A stretch of DNA of 64,000 nucleotides from positions 806,001 through 870,000 of the forward strand of contig JADJNF010000008.1 of NCBI GenBank assembly GCA_016714445.1, in the 5' to 3' direction. Below the pieces are notes generated by a model that was not told the origin of the DNA, made no database searches, and saw only the letters and a list, made by a program, of their open reading frames with translations. Shown here in pieces: positions 26,921 through 37,266 of this stretch. Within the stretch, counting starts at the first letter, position 1; the number at the start of each line of letters is the position of its first letter. A program made the translations under genes and the position numbers. This DNA is from Saprospiraceae bacterium. Lineage in GTDB: Bacteria; Bacteroidota; Bacteroidia; Chitinophagales; Saprospiraceae.

Positions 26921-28281
26921 GGTGCTTTTTTGTTTGGTATTTTCAGACAAAATTCCATGCTGATTTCCTTTCCTTCAGTGTTGATTACTTTTTCACCTTT
27001 TTTACTTTTTCCGTACCATTTAAAACAAATGTTTTCCTTTCCTTCATCTATCACTTCAACGACACCATACTGACCGGGTTCTTTGCTGTATCCATGAGAG
27101 TAAGGACCTCCTTTGTAAGAGCCATATCTGTCCAGTGCAGCTGCGTGGAAAACCCTTACAGGTGCCCCGCCATTTTCAGCATAATCACTATTGCTACCAT
27201 CATCCATGGCCACCATGTGAGCGTCACCACTAAGGATAAAAACGGGGATTTGATGTTCTTTTAAGAAATTGGCTATTCGTTGTCTTTCTTCAGGATATCC
27301 TCCCCAATTGTCACTTTCTTTGCATTTATAGTTGGGTCCGCCGGGTGCATTCACCCAGGAGTAACTGGACACCCAAGCCACTATTTTACCTTCATTTTTT
27401 GCCTTAAGCATAGATTCCAGAAACCAGTTGAGGTGTGCTTCAGAACCAAAGTTTGTTCCGGTTTTTAATCTTTCACATTCATTGTAAACCGGGCGTATCT
27501 TCTGAGACCTGATGTCAGTAAGAATAAACATAACTCTGCCGGCACTGAAAGACTGGCTGATCGGTCCTTCTTTGTCAGAAAAAGCAAAAGGATAGTGTGG
27601 AATGTGTGTATGATATGCTGCTACCGATTCTTTCCTGCAAGGATTGGTTGCGTCTGCATTATTGGGTCCAAAATCATGGTCATCCCACATATACACAAAA
27701 GGTAAACTTCGGTATAAAGTAGATTGATGGGGTGAAGTAAAAGTTCTTTTATAAGCTTCATTGAATCTCGGTGTACAATTGGAATCAATGTTTTCATAAT
27801 GTAAATCTCCGCCCTGAAGAAAAAACAAATGATTTTCATCTTTTATTTTTAAAAAAATATCACTGTTGGACCCGGTTTCCATACAACTACCAAAAGCAAA
27901 TGTATATGAAAATGGTTTGTCACTGAATGTTGTAAAATTGCCACCAAGCATAGATGAGTTGCCTTCAGGAAAAATCTGATAGGTGTATTTGGTGTTTGGC
28001 TTTAGGCCTGTAAAATTTTCTTTTATGATAAAATCCGCTAAGTCCGGTACTGTCAATAACTTTGTTTTTATTATTTTTCCGGTCAGACTTTCGATGAGGT
28101 TAATCTTACATTTTCCTGCCTTATCTGCCTTAATGGATATGGTAGCCATATCTTTAGTCACATTGCCACACAGGACATACTCAATGGTTTGATTGTTGGC
28201 GGAGACTATTTTTTTCTGTGCGGTACAAGAGAATAAAATAGAAATACAAAACATTAAACAATATCTGAGTATATACGCCAT
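26917..28281 (-). CDS. PhoD-like alkaline phosphatase/phosphodiesterase lipoprotein
   Basis: A 454-residue secreted metallophosphoesterase. The N terminus has a lipoprotein signal ending in ISILFSCTAQ, with Cys as lipid anchor. An N-terminal fibronectin-like domain (about 30-120) leads to the PhoD catalytic core: FAFGSCME, LQGGDLHYEN, VYMWDDHDFGPNNAD (metal ligands), and a late FILSGDAHMVAMDDG. PhoD enzymes hydrolyse phosphodiesters and phosphomonoesters and are often induced by phosphate starvation. It lies 94 bases after the PA14 protein gene on the same strand and may have its own promoter. Confidence 0.9.
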   Translation of the reverse strand: MAYILRYCLMFCISILFSCTAQKKIVSANNQTIEYVLCGNVTKDMATISIKADKAGKCKINLIESLTGKIIKTKLLTVPDLADFIIKENFTGLKPNTKYTYQIFPEGNSSMLGGNFTTFSDKPFSYTFAFGSCMETGSNSDIFLKIKDENHLFFLQGGDLHYENIDSNCTPRFNEAYKRTFTSPHQSTLYRSLPFVYMWDDHDFGPNNADATNPCRKESVAAYHTHIPHYPFAFSDKEGPISQSFSAGRVMFILTDIRSQKIRPVYNECERLKTGTNFGSEAHLNWFLESMLKAKNEGKIVAWVSSYSWVNAPGGPNYKCKESDNWGGYPEERQRIANFLKEHQIPVFILSGDAHMVAMDDGSNSDYAENGGAPVRVFHAAALDRYGSYKGGPYSHGYSKEPGQYGVVEVIDEGKENICFKWYGKSKKGEKVINTEGKEISMEFCLKIPNKKAP

Positions 28282-28374
28282 GATGATAAAAATTAGTTAT
28301 TGGCATAAAAGTACTCCAAAGTGGGTACTTTTAAATTGTTGTACAATAAATAATTTCAAATAGAAACGAGCCTG

Positions 28375-30759
28375 TCACTTTGTATCATCTGTAACGCCTA
28401 CCATCATCTTTTCTGTTTCGGACACTTTGGCGGTGATTAGTGTTACTGAATGGATACCACTATTCAGTTTTTTTGTTCTGATACGTTTTCTGTAATGACC
28501 TTTATTCAGATATTCATGGTTAGTTATGGTGTGGGTATGACCATTGTTCTCCAAAATTTTCAAAATGGTTTTTCCCGGTTCTGTCAGGTTAAAATGAATG
28601 TCCACCATATCAGAATCAGGCACTGGTACGATCATAAGTACTTTATTGTCAGTAGGTTTTGTATTAATGCGTGCTGATGAGATGGGTGGTGTTTCCGACA
28701 TGACTGCATTGTTTGCACAGGTGTCAATAGACGCTATAAAAACAGAATTCGGCATAGTTTCAAACCCTACATCCAGGATTACTGATTTTCCACCGACAAA
28801 CCCTACAGTACTTTGCGGGTCAACTGTGCTTATTGCAGTTACATGTTCTACAGCAGAATAGACATCCGTAAACAATGTCACATTTCCAAGTGTGATATTC
28901 ATGTCCTCACATTCATTGATCAATAAATTTTGCCCCAGACATTCACATTGGTTATTATACACATCATTTATGGTCTGTGGATTTTTATCATCACACAGAG
29001 TACCTTCTGAAGGACAATAAATGGCTTTAAAGGCTACCTTGCCCAAACCACGGCAGGTGGTGGTATCATCCAGTGAGGTGATGAGCACATATTTTGCAAA
29101 TATACCCGTGAAATTGGGTCCGGTAAATCCTCCGTAACCCACCTCGCCTGTGGCAAGAGGAAAGTTGTACTGATCCAGATGTGTCCAGTTGGTGCCATCT
29201 TGTGAGTAATCTACAGAAACTGCCTGAAACCCTTTGTTTGTTTCATTCGATACGTTATAATTCCAGATATGGCTGCTGATCAACTGATGTCTTTCTCCGA
29301 GATCATATTTGATCCAGTGACTTCTGGGCAGTGCCGGATTTGGGTTATTGCTCACATTGCAGGAGAGCCAGTTATTTGAAGGTCTGTTGGATAACTGATC
29401 GGTGACACTACATTTATCATAAGGTACATAACTTGCCAGCGGGCTATTACAATCAGGTCCCGAACAGGGTGTACCCTCACATTGACAGTTTGCATTATAC
29501 TGATCATTATTGGTAAACGGATTTCCATCATCGCACACTGTACCTTGTGGTATACAGGCAATGTCACACCCATAATCGTAAAAATAAAAGGACGGAATCC
29601 GTTTCCAAACACCAGCTCCTGTAAAAGGAGTTTGCCAGAATGCTGCAAAATGTTCGCTGCCGGTACCTTCTTTATGATTGAGTTCGATGTAATAAAACCT
29701 ACCCGCTTCCATATAAATATTGGAAGTAGACTGATATATATACTTATTGTGTTCAGTTGTATTTGTCCACCCACTGACCAGAACCTGATGAGCCTGCTTG
29801 TTTTCGGGTGAATCATCGCTACTGATAAATAGTATGGTCATATCATCACCCGTCACATTAAATTTATAATTTCCGGTAACCGGAACAGTAATATAACCCT
29901 GAACCAGATTGCCTGAATTACTGAGTTGAGATTCCGATTTTACTCCAAATACAGGTAAAACTGAACTAGTAGTGGGTACACCGGGATAATTTGGTGCCAG
30001 ATATAGTTCGTTGATGGTGCTGCCGGCAATATTATCGTATCTGAATCGCTCCATAAAATTTCGAACCCCTACACATGTATTGGAAGTTATTGGTTTGCCG
30101 ACACAATTACAATGTCCGTCTTCCATGTCGTTTGTTGTATTGGCATTACCATCATTACAAACAGTCCCTCTATCCAGACATGCTGCCGGTTTACAACCTA
30201 CATCATTTATATAAGCCGCTGTAATAATATTCCAGTTGGTATTGGAGATGAAACTGTTTTTCCAGAAAAGTTTGCAATGGTCACTCCCTGTACTTTCTAC
30301 ATATCGGATTTCAAAATAGTAAAAGACTCCACTTTGGAGCAGCAGTTTAGGGGATGTTTGTTCAGCAAATTTTGTATTTTCGTATTCATTGGTAAAATCA
30401 TTGGCATATGCTCTAAGGCTAAGCTGAGACGGAGATGCCGATGAACTGAGATAAAACTGACATTTTGAGTTTCCTGTGATATTAAATGTGACACTATCAG
30501 TAACAGGAACATGAATAAAGCCTGAAATTTTTGCACCGAAATAATTGTCATAATTTATTGGTGCATTCAAACTATAAAGTGTTTGGGCGACATCCGGTCG
30601 TCCGGGATAAAACTCCAAAGCAGATAATTCTGAAAACTGATCAGCAAAAAGTCCGCGCCAGACTTCCCATTGTACTTTACCTGGTTCGCCGACACAGATC
30701 TGCGACTGTAAGGATATAGCACTAAAAAGAATGAAGATGGTAAAAAATATATTTTTCAT
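28375..30759 (-). CDS. Secreted PA14/discoidin domain protein
   Basis: A 794-residue exported protein (signal IFFTIFILFSAISLQSQ). Two PA14-like carbohydrate-binding domains are visible, about residues 25-185 and 225-395 (both with GFIHVPVTDSVTFNITG or YITVPVTGNYKFNVTGDD and an FYYFEIRY or FYYIELNH strand). They are joined by repeated Cys-rich linkers of the type TVCNDGNANTTNDM. A discoidin/F5-F8 type C domain follows (about 440-590, NRPSNNWLSCNVSNN, SHWIKYDLGE). The C terminus has a stretch like a T9SS sorting domain but without a clear PNP motif. It is the last gene of the DUF1800/DUF1501 operon, 18 bases after it. Probably binds glycans at the cell surface. Confidence 0.85.
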   Translation of the reverse strand: MKNIFFTIFILFSAISLQSQICVGEPGKVQWEVWRGLFADQFSELSALEFYPGRPDVAQTLYSLNAPINYDNYFGAKISGFIHVPVTDSVTFNITGNSKCQFYLSSSASPSQLSLRAYANDFTNEYENTKFAEQTSPKLLLQSGVFYYFEIRYVESTGSDHCKLFWKNSFISNTNWNIITAAYINDVGCKPAACLDRGTVCNDGNANTTNDMEDGHCNCVGKPITSNTCVGVRNFMERFRYDNIAGSTINELYLAPNYPGVPTTSSVLPVFGVKSESQLSNSGNLVQGYITVPVTGNYKFNVTGDDMTILFISSDDSPENKQAHQVLVSGWTNTTEHNKYIYQSTSNIYMEAGRFYYIELNHKEGTGSEHFAAFWQTPFTGAGVWKRIPSFYFYDYGCDIACIPQGTVCDDGNPFTNNDQYNANCQCEGTPCSGPDCNSPLASYVPYDKCSVTDQLSNRPSNNWLSCNVSNNPNPALPRSHWIKYDLGERHQLISSHIWNYNVSNETNKGFQAVSVDYSQDGTNWTHLDQYNFPLATGEVGYGGFTGPNFTGIFAKYVLITSLDDTTTCRGLGKVAFKAIYCPSEGTLCDDKNPQTINDVYNNQCECLGQNLLINECEDMNITLGNVTLFTDVYSAVEHVTAISTVDPQSTVGFVGGKSVILDVGFETMPNSVFIASIDTCANNAVMSETPPISSARINTKPTDNKVLMIVPVPDSDMVDIHFNLTEPGKTILKILENNGHTHTITNHEYLNKGHYRKRIRTKKLNSGIHSVTLITAKVSETEKMMVGVTDDTK

Positions 30760-30777
30760 TTTTGAGTACTTCCGGGG

Positions 30778-32235
30778 TTAAGAAAACATGCCAAGCGGCA
30801 TATAATTGTTTGGTAATGATGCCGGACATGAAGGCGAATAGAAATTGCACAGATTGGGCAAAACATAATTCAGGTCGTTGGGTGAAACACCATACCAGAG
30901 CGCCAGTTCTGCATAAAACTCATCCACAGATGTTGTGGGAAGCATTCTGCCTCTTGAGCTGAGATTAAAATCATTATTGACCAACGATAAAGAAGGATAA
31001 TTGCCATAGACCTGTGACCCGGCGACAGGTCCGCCCATGACCATCTGATTGCCGCCCCAAGCATGGTCAGAACCGTTGCCATTGGAAGTCAGTGTACGGG
31101 CAAAATCCGATATGGTAAATGAAACTACTTTGTCATGCATTCCGATTTCTTTCATGGCATTATTAAATTCTGCCATAGCATTACTCAGCACCGGCAACAT
31201 ATTGGCCTGATTGGTGAGCACATTATCGTGATGATCCCATCCGCCGTAAGTCACATAATAAATCTGTCTGCTGGCACCCAAAAATGAACGAACACTGATA
31301 AGTTCTGCTATTTTTTTAAGATCCTGTGATAAACCTGCAGTGGAAAAAGCAGTATTCAGAGGTACTACATTTTCCAGGGCTATACGAAATTTTTCTATAC
31401 TGTCTATTGATTGTCTGGTAAGTGTACCTATCGTCTGCTGAAATACATTGGCATACTGTTGCTCAACCATATTATTGATAGCGTTGTTTTTCAAGGCCGT
31501 TTTGTACCCTGCATCGCTCCACCAGGATGGGAATGGGGTAAATCCAATATTGGCTGAAGTGGTACTCCTGCTGATGGAGTATTCATTATACATATTGCCT
31601 GCCTGAAATCTGTTTTTACCACTCAGTGAAATATTCATTGAGATTTCGGGAATGGTGTTCATGTCATGAAGAATATCAGCAATCCTGCCTGCAACGCCCA
31701 CTGCCGATCTGCTTTGAGGTACAGATGTCTGCCACTGCATGATCTGGTCAGAGTGGGAGTACAAACCCAAAGGAATTTTTTTCAGTCCTGACTCATAAGC
31801 AGCTCTGTTTGCAATTGGTTCTATCAGGGTTCCGATATTTGCAAGAAATGAAAGATCTCCTGAATTAAACATATCTCTGACCTGAGTCATACCTGCATGA
31901 ACAGCATACGTTTTACCTGCATTGTTATAGTTAAGTGGCAGTAATTGAGCAGGAGTTGCTGTATTGCTCAGCGCCAGTGATCCTCTGGTAGCTACGTAAG
32001 CATTGTATTCACTACTTTCTGTAGGAATCAGCATATTGTGTGTATCACAACCACCTGCCAGTAATATACATACCATGGCTTTATAATCTCCGGTATTTGC
32101 CAGGATGTGAGGACGGGCAGCCAAGGTATTAATGGCCCCCAGATTGAGTACAGATGACAGAAATGCCATAGAACCTACTGCTGAACAACTGGCTTCTCCT
32201 AAAAACTGACGTCTGCTTATTTTTCTTTTTGACAT
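30778..32235 (-). CDS. DUF1501 domain-containing Tat-exported protein
   Basis: A 485-residue member of DUF1501, a sulfatase/phosphatase-fold family of unknown reaction. The N terminus carries the twin-arginine signal ISRRQFLGEAS followed by a hydrophobic stretch, so it is exported folded. Family features include LAGGCDTHNMLIP near residue 58, VGVAGRIADIL, YYVTYGGWDHHDN and FTISDFARTLTSNGNGSDHAWGG, in which the paired His and Asp resemble metal ligands. It follows the DUF1800 gene by 2 bases. DUF1501 and DUF1800 genes are neighbours in very many bacteria and must work together, but what they do is not known. Confidence 0.92.
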   Translation of the reverse strand: MSKRKISRRQFLGEASCSAVGSMAFLSSVLNLGAINTLAARPHILANTGDYKAMVCILLAGGCDTHNMLIPTESSEYNAYVATRGSLALSNTATPAQLLPLNYNNAGKTYAVHAGMTQVRDMFNSGDLSFLANIGTLIEPIANRAAYESGLKKIPLGLYSHSDQIMQWQTSVPQSRSAVGVAGRIADILHDMNTIPEISMNISLSGKNRFQAGNMYNEYSISRSTTSANIGFTPFPSWWSDAGYKTALKNNAINNMVEQQYANVFQQTIGTLTRQSIDSIEKFRIALENVVPLNTAFSTAGLSQDLKKIAELISVRSFLGASRQIYYVTYGGWDHHDNVLTNQANMLPVLSNAMAEFNNAMKEIGMHDKVVSFTISDFARTLTSNGNGSDHAWGGNQMVMGGPVAGSQVYGNYPSLSLVNNDFNLSSRGRMLPTTSVDEFYAELALWYGVSPNDLNYVLPNLCNFYSPSCPASLPNNYMPLGMFS

Positions 32236-32237
32236 GA

Positions 32238-34028
32238 TTATCGGTTTATTAAATATTCAGGAGACGTCATCAAAAGATATATGGCCAGCTTGGTGCGATC
32301 CTGTTTTTCGGTAACGGTAGTATTGGGAAATTCCTTCAATACATTTATAATGGTATTTAATGATGTATCTGAAACCCGACCCTGAGAAAGCAACAAATTC
32401 AGTCTGTCCATGAGTATATGCAGTTTGTCATTGTCAGTATAGGTTGTCTCACCTGACACATCAATGACAGAAATTTCATCGGTATAATTAGCATCAGCTT
32501 CATTGGAAAAAAGGTCGTATTCATCTGCTATATCACCATTGATCACCCAACGGTAAAGACCGTTAATAAATCCGGCTATGGTTTGTGCGTCTGTAATCTG
32601 AAACTCCGGTGCCACTAAACCTGCTTCTTCAACGGCACCAATGGGTTGATAATCCTGCTGAAAAAAGTTAAATACACTTGGTGAAGTTAATGGTCTTTGT
32701 CCGGTGTATTGATAAATATAACTCATATCATTCCGGTAATTGCCACTTAATGTAGAAGCATTAAATGCTTTATTGATCTGAACATATCTGATGAATGGTT
32801 CCCGCAACATACCAAATTCTACATTTTCGCCCGATTCACAACTTTTTGCTTCAGGATCCAGTAAAATGGCTTTTACAACAGCTGCAAGATCACCTCGTAC
32901 TCCTTGTCCGTTATTGATAAATACATTGGCCACTCTGTTAATAAATGCCGGACTTGGGTTGGAAGTTACCAGTCTCTGTATGAGAAACCTACATACAAAA
33001 GGTGGTGTATTCTGATGGTTAAACAAATTGTCTAAAGCATCATTGATATCTGCTACTCCATTCACCGGATTTCTGTTGGGCACTACAAAACCATTCAACA
33101 GGTTTTTTACTCCGGGTTCATGCCATGTATTCCACATGACCATATCTGCAATATAGCTGGTATCATTGAGGGCTCCTCTGTTCCATTGTGTTCTGTCTGC
33201 CCATGTAAGTCCGGTAAATATTTTTGATAATTCAATGATATCTTCATTATCATACGAAGGAACCGGTAAACCATTGTCGTCCAGGATAATACTTCCATCG
33301 TTGTTTAACATGACTGTTCCTATTGTGAACAGTTGCATCAATTCTCTGGAATAGTTTTCGTCCGGATATTGATTCAGGGCAGGGTTGGCTTTTGGGTTAT
33401 TCAGATAAGTTAGATAGATACCCATAGATGGATTATATGTCACATCTCTCAGCAGATTGCGATAATTGCCAAAAGAATGGTTTAACAGTTTATCGTAATA
33501 GACACCCATAGCATACGCATTATTATTGAATGCGGAGTTTTCTGAAATAACGAGCATCTCACTTAGTGCCAGAGCTACTCTTTGTCTCAGATCATCCTGC
33601 GAAGTCATGAGATACTGCCACCAAGCATAGTCCCACAATCTGTTTCCTGCACCGGCTGTTGGTGTATTGGTAGAGTCTTTGACCATTTTATGGTACTGGC
33701 GTATCTTGCTTTCGAGTGTAAAAGAGCGCGGAATGGTCAGCTGGTTTTCTATCCATGCTTCAATACCTGCTTCAGTGACAGAAATGATGTCTGAGTAATC
33801 ATATCCCAATGTAGCTTGTGAAAGAAACCTGGAAGCGGCATTTTCATTTGGGATGAATCCGTCTTGATTCATTGTGTTTTCCGAACTTCCTGGTCCGACA
33901 TTACTACTGGCAGAAATACTGACCCCTGAGTAACCTCCATATCCGAGAATCAAAGTATCCGGTTGCGCAATAAGATAAATATATTGCCATATAGCAAGGA
34001 CGACAATTAAGGTTCTTTTACTCAACAT
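32238..34028 (-). CDS. DUF1800 domain-containing secreted protein
   Basis: A 596-residue protein with an N-terminal signal (TLIVVLAIWQYIYLIAQP). DUF1800 features are clear: AASRFLSQATLGYDYSDI, an early IEAWIENQL, WWQYLMTSQDDLRQRVALAL, NYSRELMQLFTIG, and a late REPFIRYVQI followed by PLTSPSVFNFFQQDY. The family is called a DUF and the activity is unknown; the strict partnership with DUF1501 is its best-known trait. It lies 3 bases after the coiled-coil gene upstream and 2 bases ahead of DUF1501, so the three are one operon. It is intact in this copy. Confidence 0.92.
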   Translation of the reverse strand: MLSKRTLIVVLAIWQYIYLIAQPDTLILGYGGYSGVSISASSNVGPGSSENTMNQDGFIPNENAASRFLSQATLGYDYSDIISVTEAGIEAWIENQLTIPRSFTLESKIRQYHKMVKDSTNTPTAGAGNRLWDYAWWQYLMTSQDDLRQRVALALSEMLVISENSAFNNNAYAMGVYYDKLLNHSFGNYRNLLRDVTYNPSMGIYLTYLNNPKANPALNQYPDENYSRELMQLFTIGTVMLNNDGSIILDDNGLPVPSYDNEDIIELSKIFTGLTWADRTQWNRGALNDTSYIADMVMWNTWHEPGVKNLLNGFVVPNRNPVNGVADINDALDNLFNHQNTPPFVCRFLIQRLVTSNPSPAFINRVANVFINNGQGVRGDLAAVVKAILLDPEAKSCESGENVEFGMLREPFIRYVQINKAFNASTLSGNYRNDMSYIYQYTGQRPLTSPSVFNFFQQDYQPIGAVEEAGLVAPEFQITDAQTIAGFINGLYRWVINGDIADEYDLFSNEADANYTDEISVIDVSGETTYTDNDKLHILMDRLNLLLSQGRVSDTSLNTIINVLKEFPNTTVTEKQDRTKLAIYLLMTSPEYLINR

Positions 34029-34031
34029 GGC

Positions 34032-34490
34032 CTATTTATTATCAGATGATTTCCCCGTTTTAAGTTGGTTTACTTCTTCTTTCAGTGCTTTATTTTCAGC
34101 TTCCATTCGTATCATATGCTGCCAAAGCCATTCAATCTGTTGCAAAAGTCTGGCGTCCATTTCTTTCAGTTCGTAGCCTTCTTTTACCAATTGACCTGCA
34201 GATGGCATGTCCACCAGATGTTGATTTTTTTCAATAGATTCGGCCACATTCTCCATAGATGGTGTGCTTGAAAAGGCACCATCTGACCATTCCGATGTAG
34301 TCTTGAGGGAAACTTTAACTCTTTCAGTCAGAATACCATTCTGGACATAAAGATTATAGCTGCCTGGAGTACTGATCTGCGTGGTATCGCCTATGACCAC
34401 CTTGCCGGATGATTTAAGCACCATGATGGCTTGTGCATCGCTTTGGAGGACAATAAATAAGAAAAGAAAAGTAACAATTGGGGTTTTCAT
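34032..34490 (-). CDS. Secreted coiled-coil protein, 152 aa
   Basis: The first gene of the DUF1800/DUF1501 operon. It has a signal peptide (VTFLFLFIVLQSDAQA), a short domain containing YNLYVQNGILTERVKVSL that recurs in Bacteroidota tail-fibre-like proteins, a VPSAG-like stretch (LVDMPSAGQLVKEGY), and a C-terminal coiled coil (RMEAENKALKEEVNQLK). This layout resembles small proteins with a phage tail-fibre chaperone-like end (peptidase S74 type) but without the catalytic part. It probably trimerises at the cell surface. Its role beside DUF1800/DUF1501 is unknown. Confidence 0.7.
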   Translation of the reverse strand: MKTPIVTFLFLFIVLQSDAQAIMVLKSSGKVVIGDTTQISTPGSYNLYVQNGILTERVKVSLKTTSEWSDGAFSSTPSMENVAESIEKNQHLVDMPSAGQLVKEGYELKEMDARLLQQIEWLWQHMIRMEAENKALKEEVNQLKTGKSSDNK

Positions 34491-34510
34491 TTTTTATAAA
34501 TTTAGAACCA

Positions 34511-34518
34511 CAAACATA
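34511..34518 (-). promoter_or_regulatory. Putative -7 box of the DUF1800/DUF1501 operon
   Basis: Reads TATGTTTG on the minus strand, an exact TAnnTTTG match 20 bases before the ATG of the first operon gene. No -33 box is clear. Confidence 0.45.
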
Positions 34519-34633
34519 AGAATATAATTTAATATATAAATAAGTGTATTCCATGAATTTTATATTAAATTTACAAGGGTATTAACGGATAAAAATGTTT
34601 TATTTAACCTTCTTTGCAATATAGTTTAAAATT

Positions 34634-34653
34634 GTGTGTATAACAAATTGCAC
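34634..34653. repeat. Left terminal inverted repeat of the ISKra4-like element
   Basis: Twenty bases, GTGTGTATAAC...TTGCAC, that are the exact reverse complement of 37267-37286. The last three bases lie inside the transposase stop codon region. Confidence 0.9.
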
Positions 34654-35602
34654 TAAGCGGCAGCATTAACAAATTTTTCAAGAATATCCCACGCATTGCT
34701 CTTGTATAAGCATCTCAAGTTGGCTATTGCATTTACACCTTTATACTCCATTTTTGACCCGAAAGTTTCATTCGTGATTGTAATACACTCCTATGGGCTG
34801 CTTCTATTGGGCCTGAACCTATTAGCAAACCTTTGTCCCTATATGTTTTATAAAACATCCTTTCTTCATGTTCTTCATAATACTGGAGCGTTTTTTCTTT
34901 TATTACCTTTGCTTCTTCGCTCTTACACCTTAGCCTTTTCATATTCTCCATCACTTGATGTACCTTATCTTCTATCAACAGCTTACATTGTATGTCAAGC
35001 CATTTTGCCGTTCTTGCTCTTTAAAAACAACTTTGTTAAGAGTACTAATTTTTCTTTGGCATGAAAGAAGTCTAGTATTTGTGTCGCGCCCGGATAATTG
35101 TCTTCTGCCCAGTTCCATATCCATTTCGCTCCATCTCCGATGATAACCTTATTTTTATATTCTATTAAATGGCGTTCTAATTTTGGTAAAACACGCCTAC
35201 TCCACCCATGTGACTTACATACACCGAATCTCTAATTTCTGACCTTTTATCACTTATTTTCAATATGTTATCATGTGTGAATATTCTAGCAAGCTTTACC
35301 TCTTTCCATTTTTCATCTCGTGTCAACAGCATACTTCCATCTGTCATTACATATACAGTATCTTCTCTTTTAACCTCATTTATCTTAGGTATACAACTCT
35401 CAATATTGCGATTTATGGCAGGATCCAATTGCGCTCCGTAATACTCACTAACTCTTTGTATTTGCATCCCGCTAATTTTAAGCCCTACAAGCTTATCAAG
35501 CAACTCACTAGCCTCTTCAAATACCTTACTTTGACCCAATAAACAAAGCAACACCTGCATACATCGTGTAATAGCAAACTTTTTGGTGCCGCTACATAGA
35601 AC

Positions 35603-36957
35603 CAATACTCCGATAACTTTTGAAATACATTAAGATAAATTATATATATAAAAAGTAAATGCGTAAATTGGCCCTTGGGCCAACCTGTAATCAAACTCTC
35701 TTACCAACATGATTACACAAGACGCATTTACTTCAGGCAAAAGCCTTATGGGAGCAATATTAGAAAAATGGTTGGCATCAACAAATGGCAGAAAGTTTTT
35801 TTGTTGAAGTGATACTTTTATTTATGACTATCAAAGGCAAGATCAACTTCACTCAGATGGGAAGGTACAGTTCGTCCCCCAAGTTAGATTTCGCAATATG
35901 TTCAAGAGAGTATTTGATTTTGTATCCTTCAATTCGATGTTTATTACAAAGCATTGCAGTGATGAATTATTGATTGGATTTGATCCATCGTATCTTTCAA
36001 AGAGTGGCAAATACACGCCAAACGTAGGTTACTTTTACTCTGGTGTCGCAGGAATGATCAAGCGAGGTATGGAAGTGGGATGTTTAGCCATCATCGATGT
36101 AAAACAAAACACAGCCTATCATTTTGAAGCTGTACAGACACCGCCCGTCAAGAAGAGTGAATCTGAGACGGGCCTGGTAAAGCACTATTGTAAAATATTC
36201 TCAGATAGGATTAGAATTTTGATGAAACACAGCAAAATATTAGTAGTAGATGGGTGGTTCAATAAGAAAAATTTTGTGGACGCAATGGCCCAATTGGGAT
36301 TAGAAGTCATCTGCAGATTACGACATGATGCAAATTTAAAGTATATCTACAATGGGCCAAAGAAAAAAGGAAGAGGTCGTCCAAAAAACTATTCAGGAAA
36401 GGTCGATCTCAGGAATATAGATAAACGTGTTTTCAAAAAGTCATACCAAGATAAAGAAATGATTATATATGAAGCTGTGGTTTATGCAGTAAGTCTTAAG
36501 AAAAATATTAAAATGGCTTACACAGAATATATGAATGAGAAAGGTCAAGTTGTAAACACAATACTTTATTACAGTACAAACACATCCCGAGATGCAATAG
36601 ATATAGTCAGATATTACAAAGCCAGATTTCAAATGGAATTTATATTCAGAGATGGCAAACAATATACCGGATTAGCCAACTGTCAGGCAAGGTCTGTGGA
36701 GAAAATCCACAATCATGTCAATTACGCTATGACAGCAGTCAATGTGGCTAAAGCAATCATTCGAAAGGATATAAAAAAAGATCAACCGTGCAGTTGCTCA
36801 ATTCAAGATATAAAAACAGAATTATTTAACCAATTTTTGCTCGAAAGAATATTTATCAACTATGATATTAACCCAGAGTTGCAAAAAAATAATGAATTAA
36901 AACGCAAAATATTAGATTTTGGTAAAGTCGCAGCTTAATTTTGTTATCGGAGTATTG
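35603..36957 (+). mobile_element. IS4-like insertion sequence, 1355 bp
   Basis: A perfect 15-bp terminal inverted repeat, CAATACTCCGATAAC at 35603-35617 and GTTATCGGAGTATTG at 36943-36957, encloses one transposase gene. The 5-bp target duplication AGAAC is at 35598-35602 and 36958-36962. It lies inside the transposase gene of the ISKra4-like element and in the opposite orientation. Removing it together with one AGAAC restores the host frame SHVLCSGTKKF exactly. Clean ends and duplication argue for a recent jump. Confidence 0.93.
35709..36938 (+). CDS. IS4-like DDE transposase with two frame breaks
   Basis: Moves the enclosing IS by cut-and-paste. The gene begins MITQDAFTSGKSLMGAIL. At the T7 run 35796-35802 the frame must shift by one (one T too many), giving FFVEVILLFMTIKGKINF, and at the C5 run 35876-35880 it must shift back (one C too few), giving VRFRNMFKRVFDFVSFN. 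From 35898 the frame is open for 346 codons: LIGFDPSYLSKSGK (first Asp), VDGWFNKKNF (second Asp) and YYKARFQMEFIFRDGKQYTGL (Y-x-x-R-x-x-x-E-x-x-F-R-D-x-K, the catalytic Glu). Two opposite shifts so close together suggest consensus errors; the enzyme may be functional. Confidence 0.85.
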
Positions 36958-37266
36958 AGAACATGACTCTTCTTTAAAACTAATTTACCAAAATAGGTGA
37001 TTACTTTTTTTTTGAGTTTCTACTCTTTGGAATTCTACCTTGTGATTCCTCTACCAACGTTCTGGCAAAATTCCTACTTACTTCAATAAGCTTTAACTCA
37101 TACTCAATGGGACATTTAATTCCCGATTCTTGATCTAAAAATGTACTAACTTCGGTTCTAACACTTCTCAGGATGGATTCTAAAATTTGATCTTTAGTGT
37201 CCATCGTTTCGTTTTTATTGGTTAATAATACTCAGGTGTGGCAAATTTAACACTTTTTTTATTTTT

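Larger units (their letters stand above)
34653..37204 (-). pseudogene. Transposase of the ISKra4-like element, interrupted and frameshifted
   Basis: Reading on the minus strand, the pieces are: 37204-37001 (N-terminal, MDTKDQILESILRSV), a continuation KVITYFGKLVLKKSHVL to the insertion point, then after the inserted IS 35602-35182 (FEEASELLDKL, VMTDGSMLLTRDEKW, YVSHMGGVG), 35181-35007 (GDGAKWIWNWAEDNYP and ILDFFHAKEKL) and 34996-34743 (YYEEHEERMFYKTY, GSGPIEAAHRSVL), ending in LYKSNAWDILEKFVNAAA. Each join is repaired by adding one base to a short homopolymer (37005-37013, 35181-35184, 35003-35006, about 34738-34742). Key Asp and Glu residues of a DDE transposase appear in DGSML, GDGAKW and PIEAAH. 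Non-functional as placed. Confidence 0.8.

Noticed and set aside
34696..35064. Plus-strand 122-codon open frame inside the ISKra4-like element
   Set aside because: It is the reverse of the transposase coding strand, which has clear DDE-family motifs; hydrophobic shadow frames are common in AT-rich DNA.
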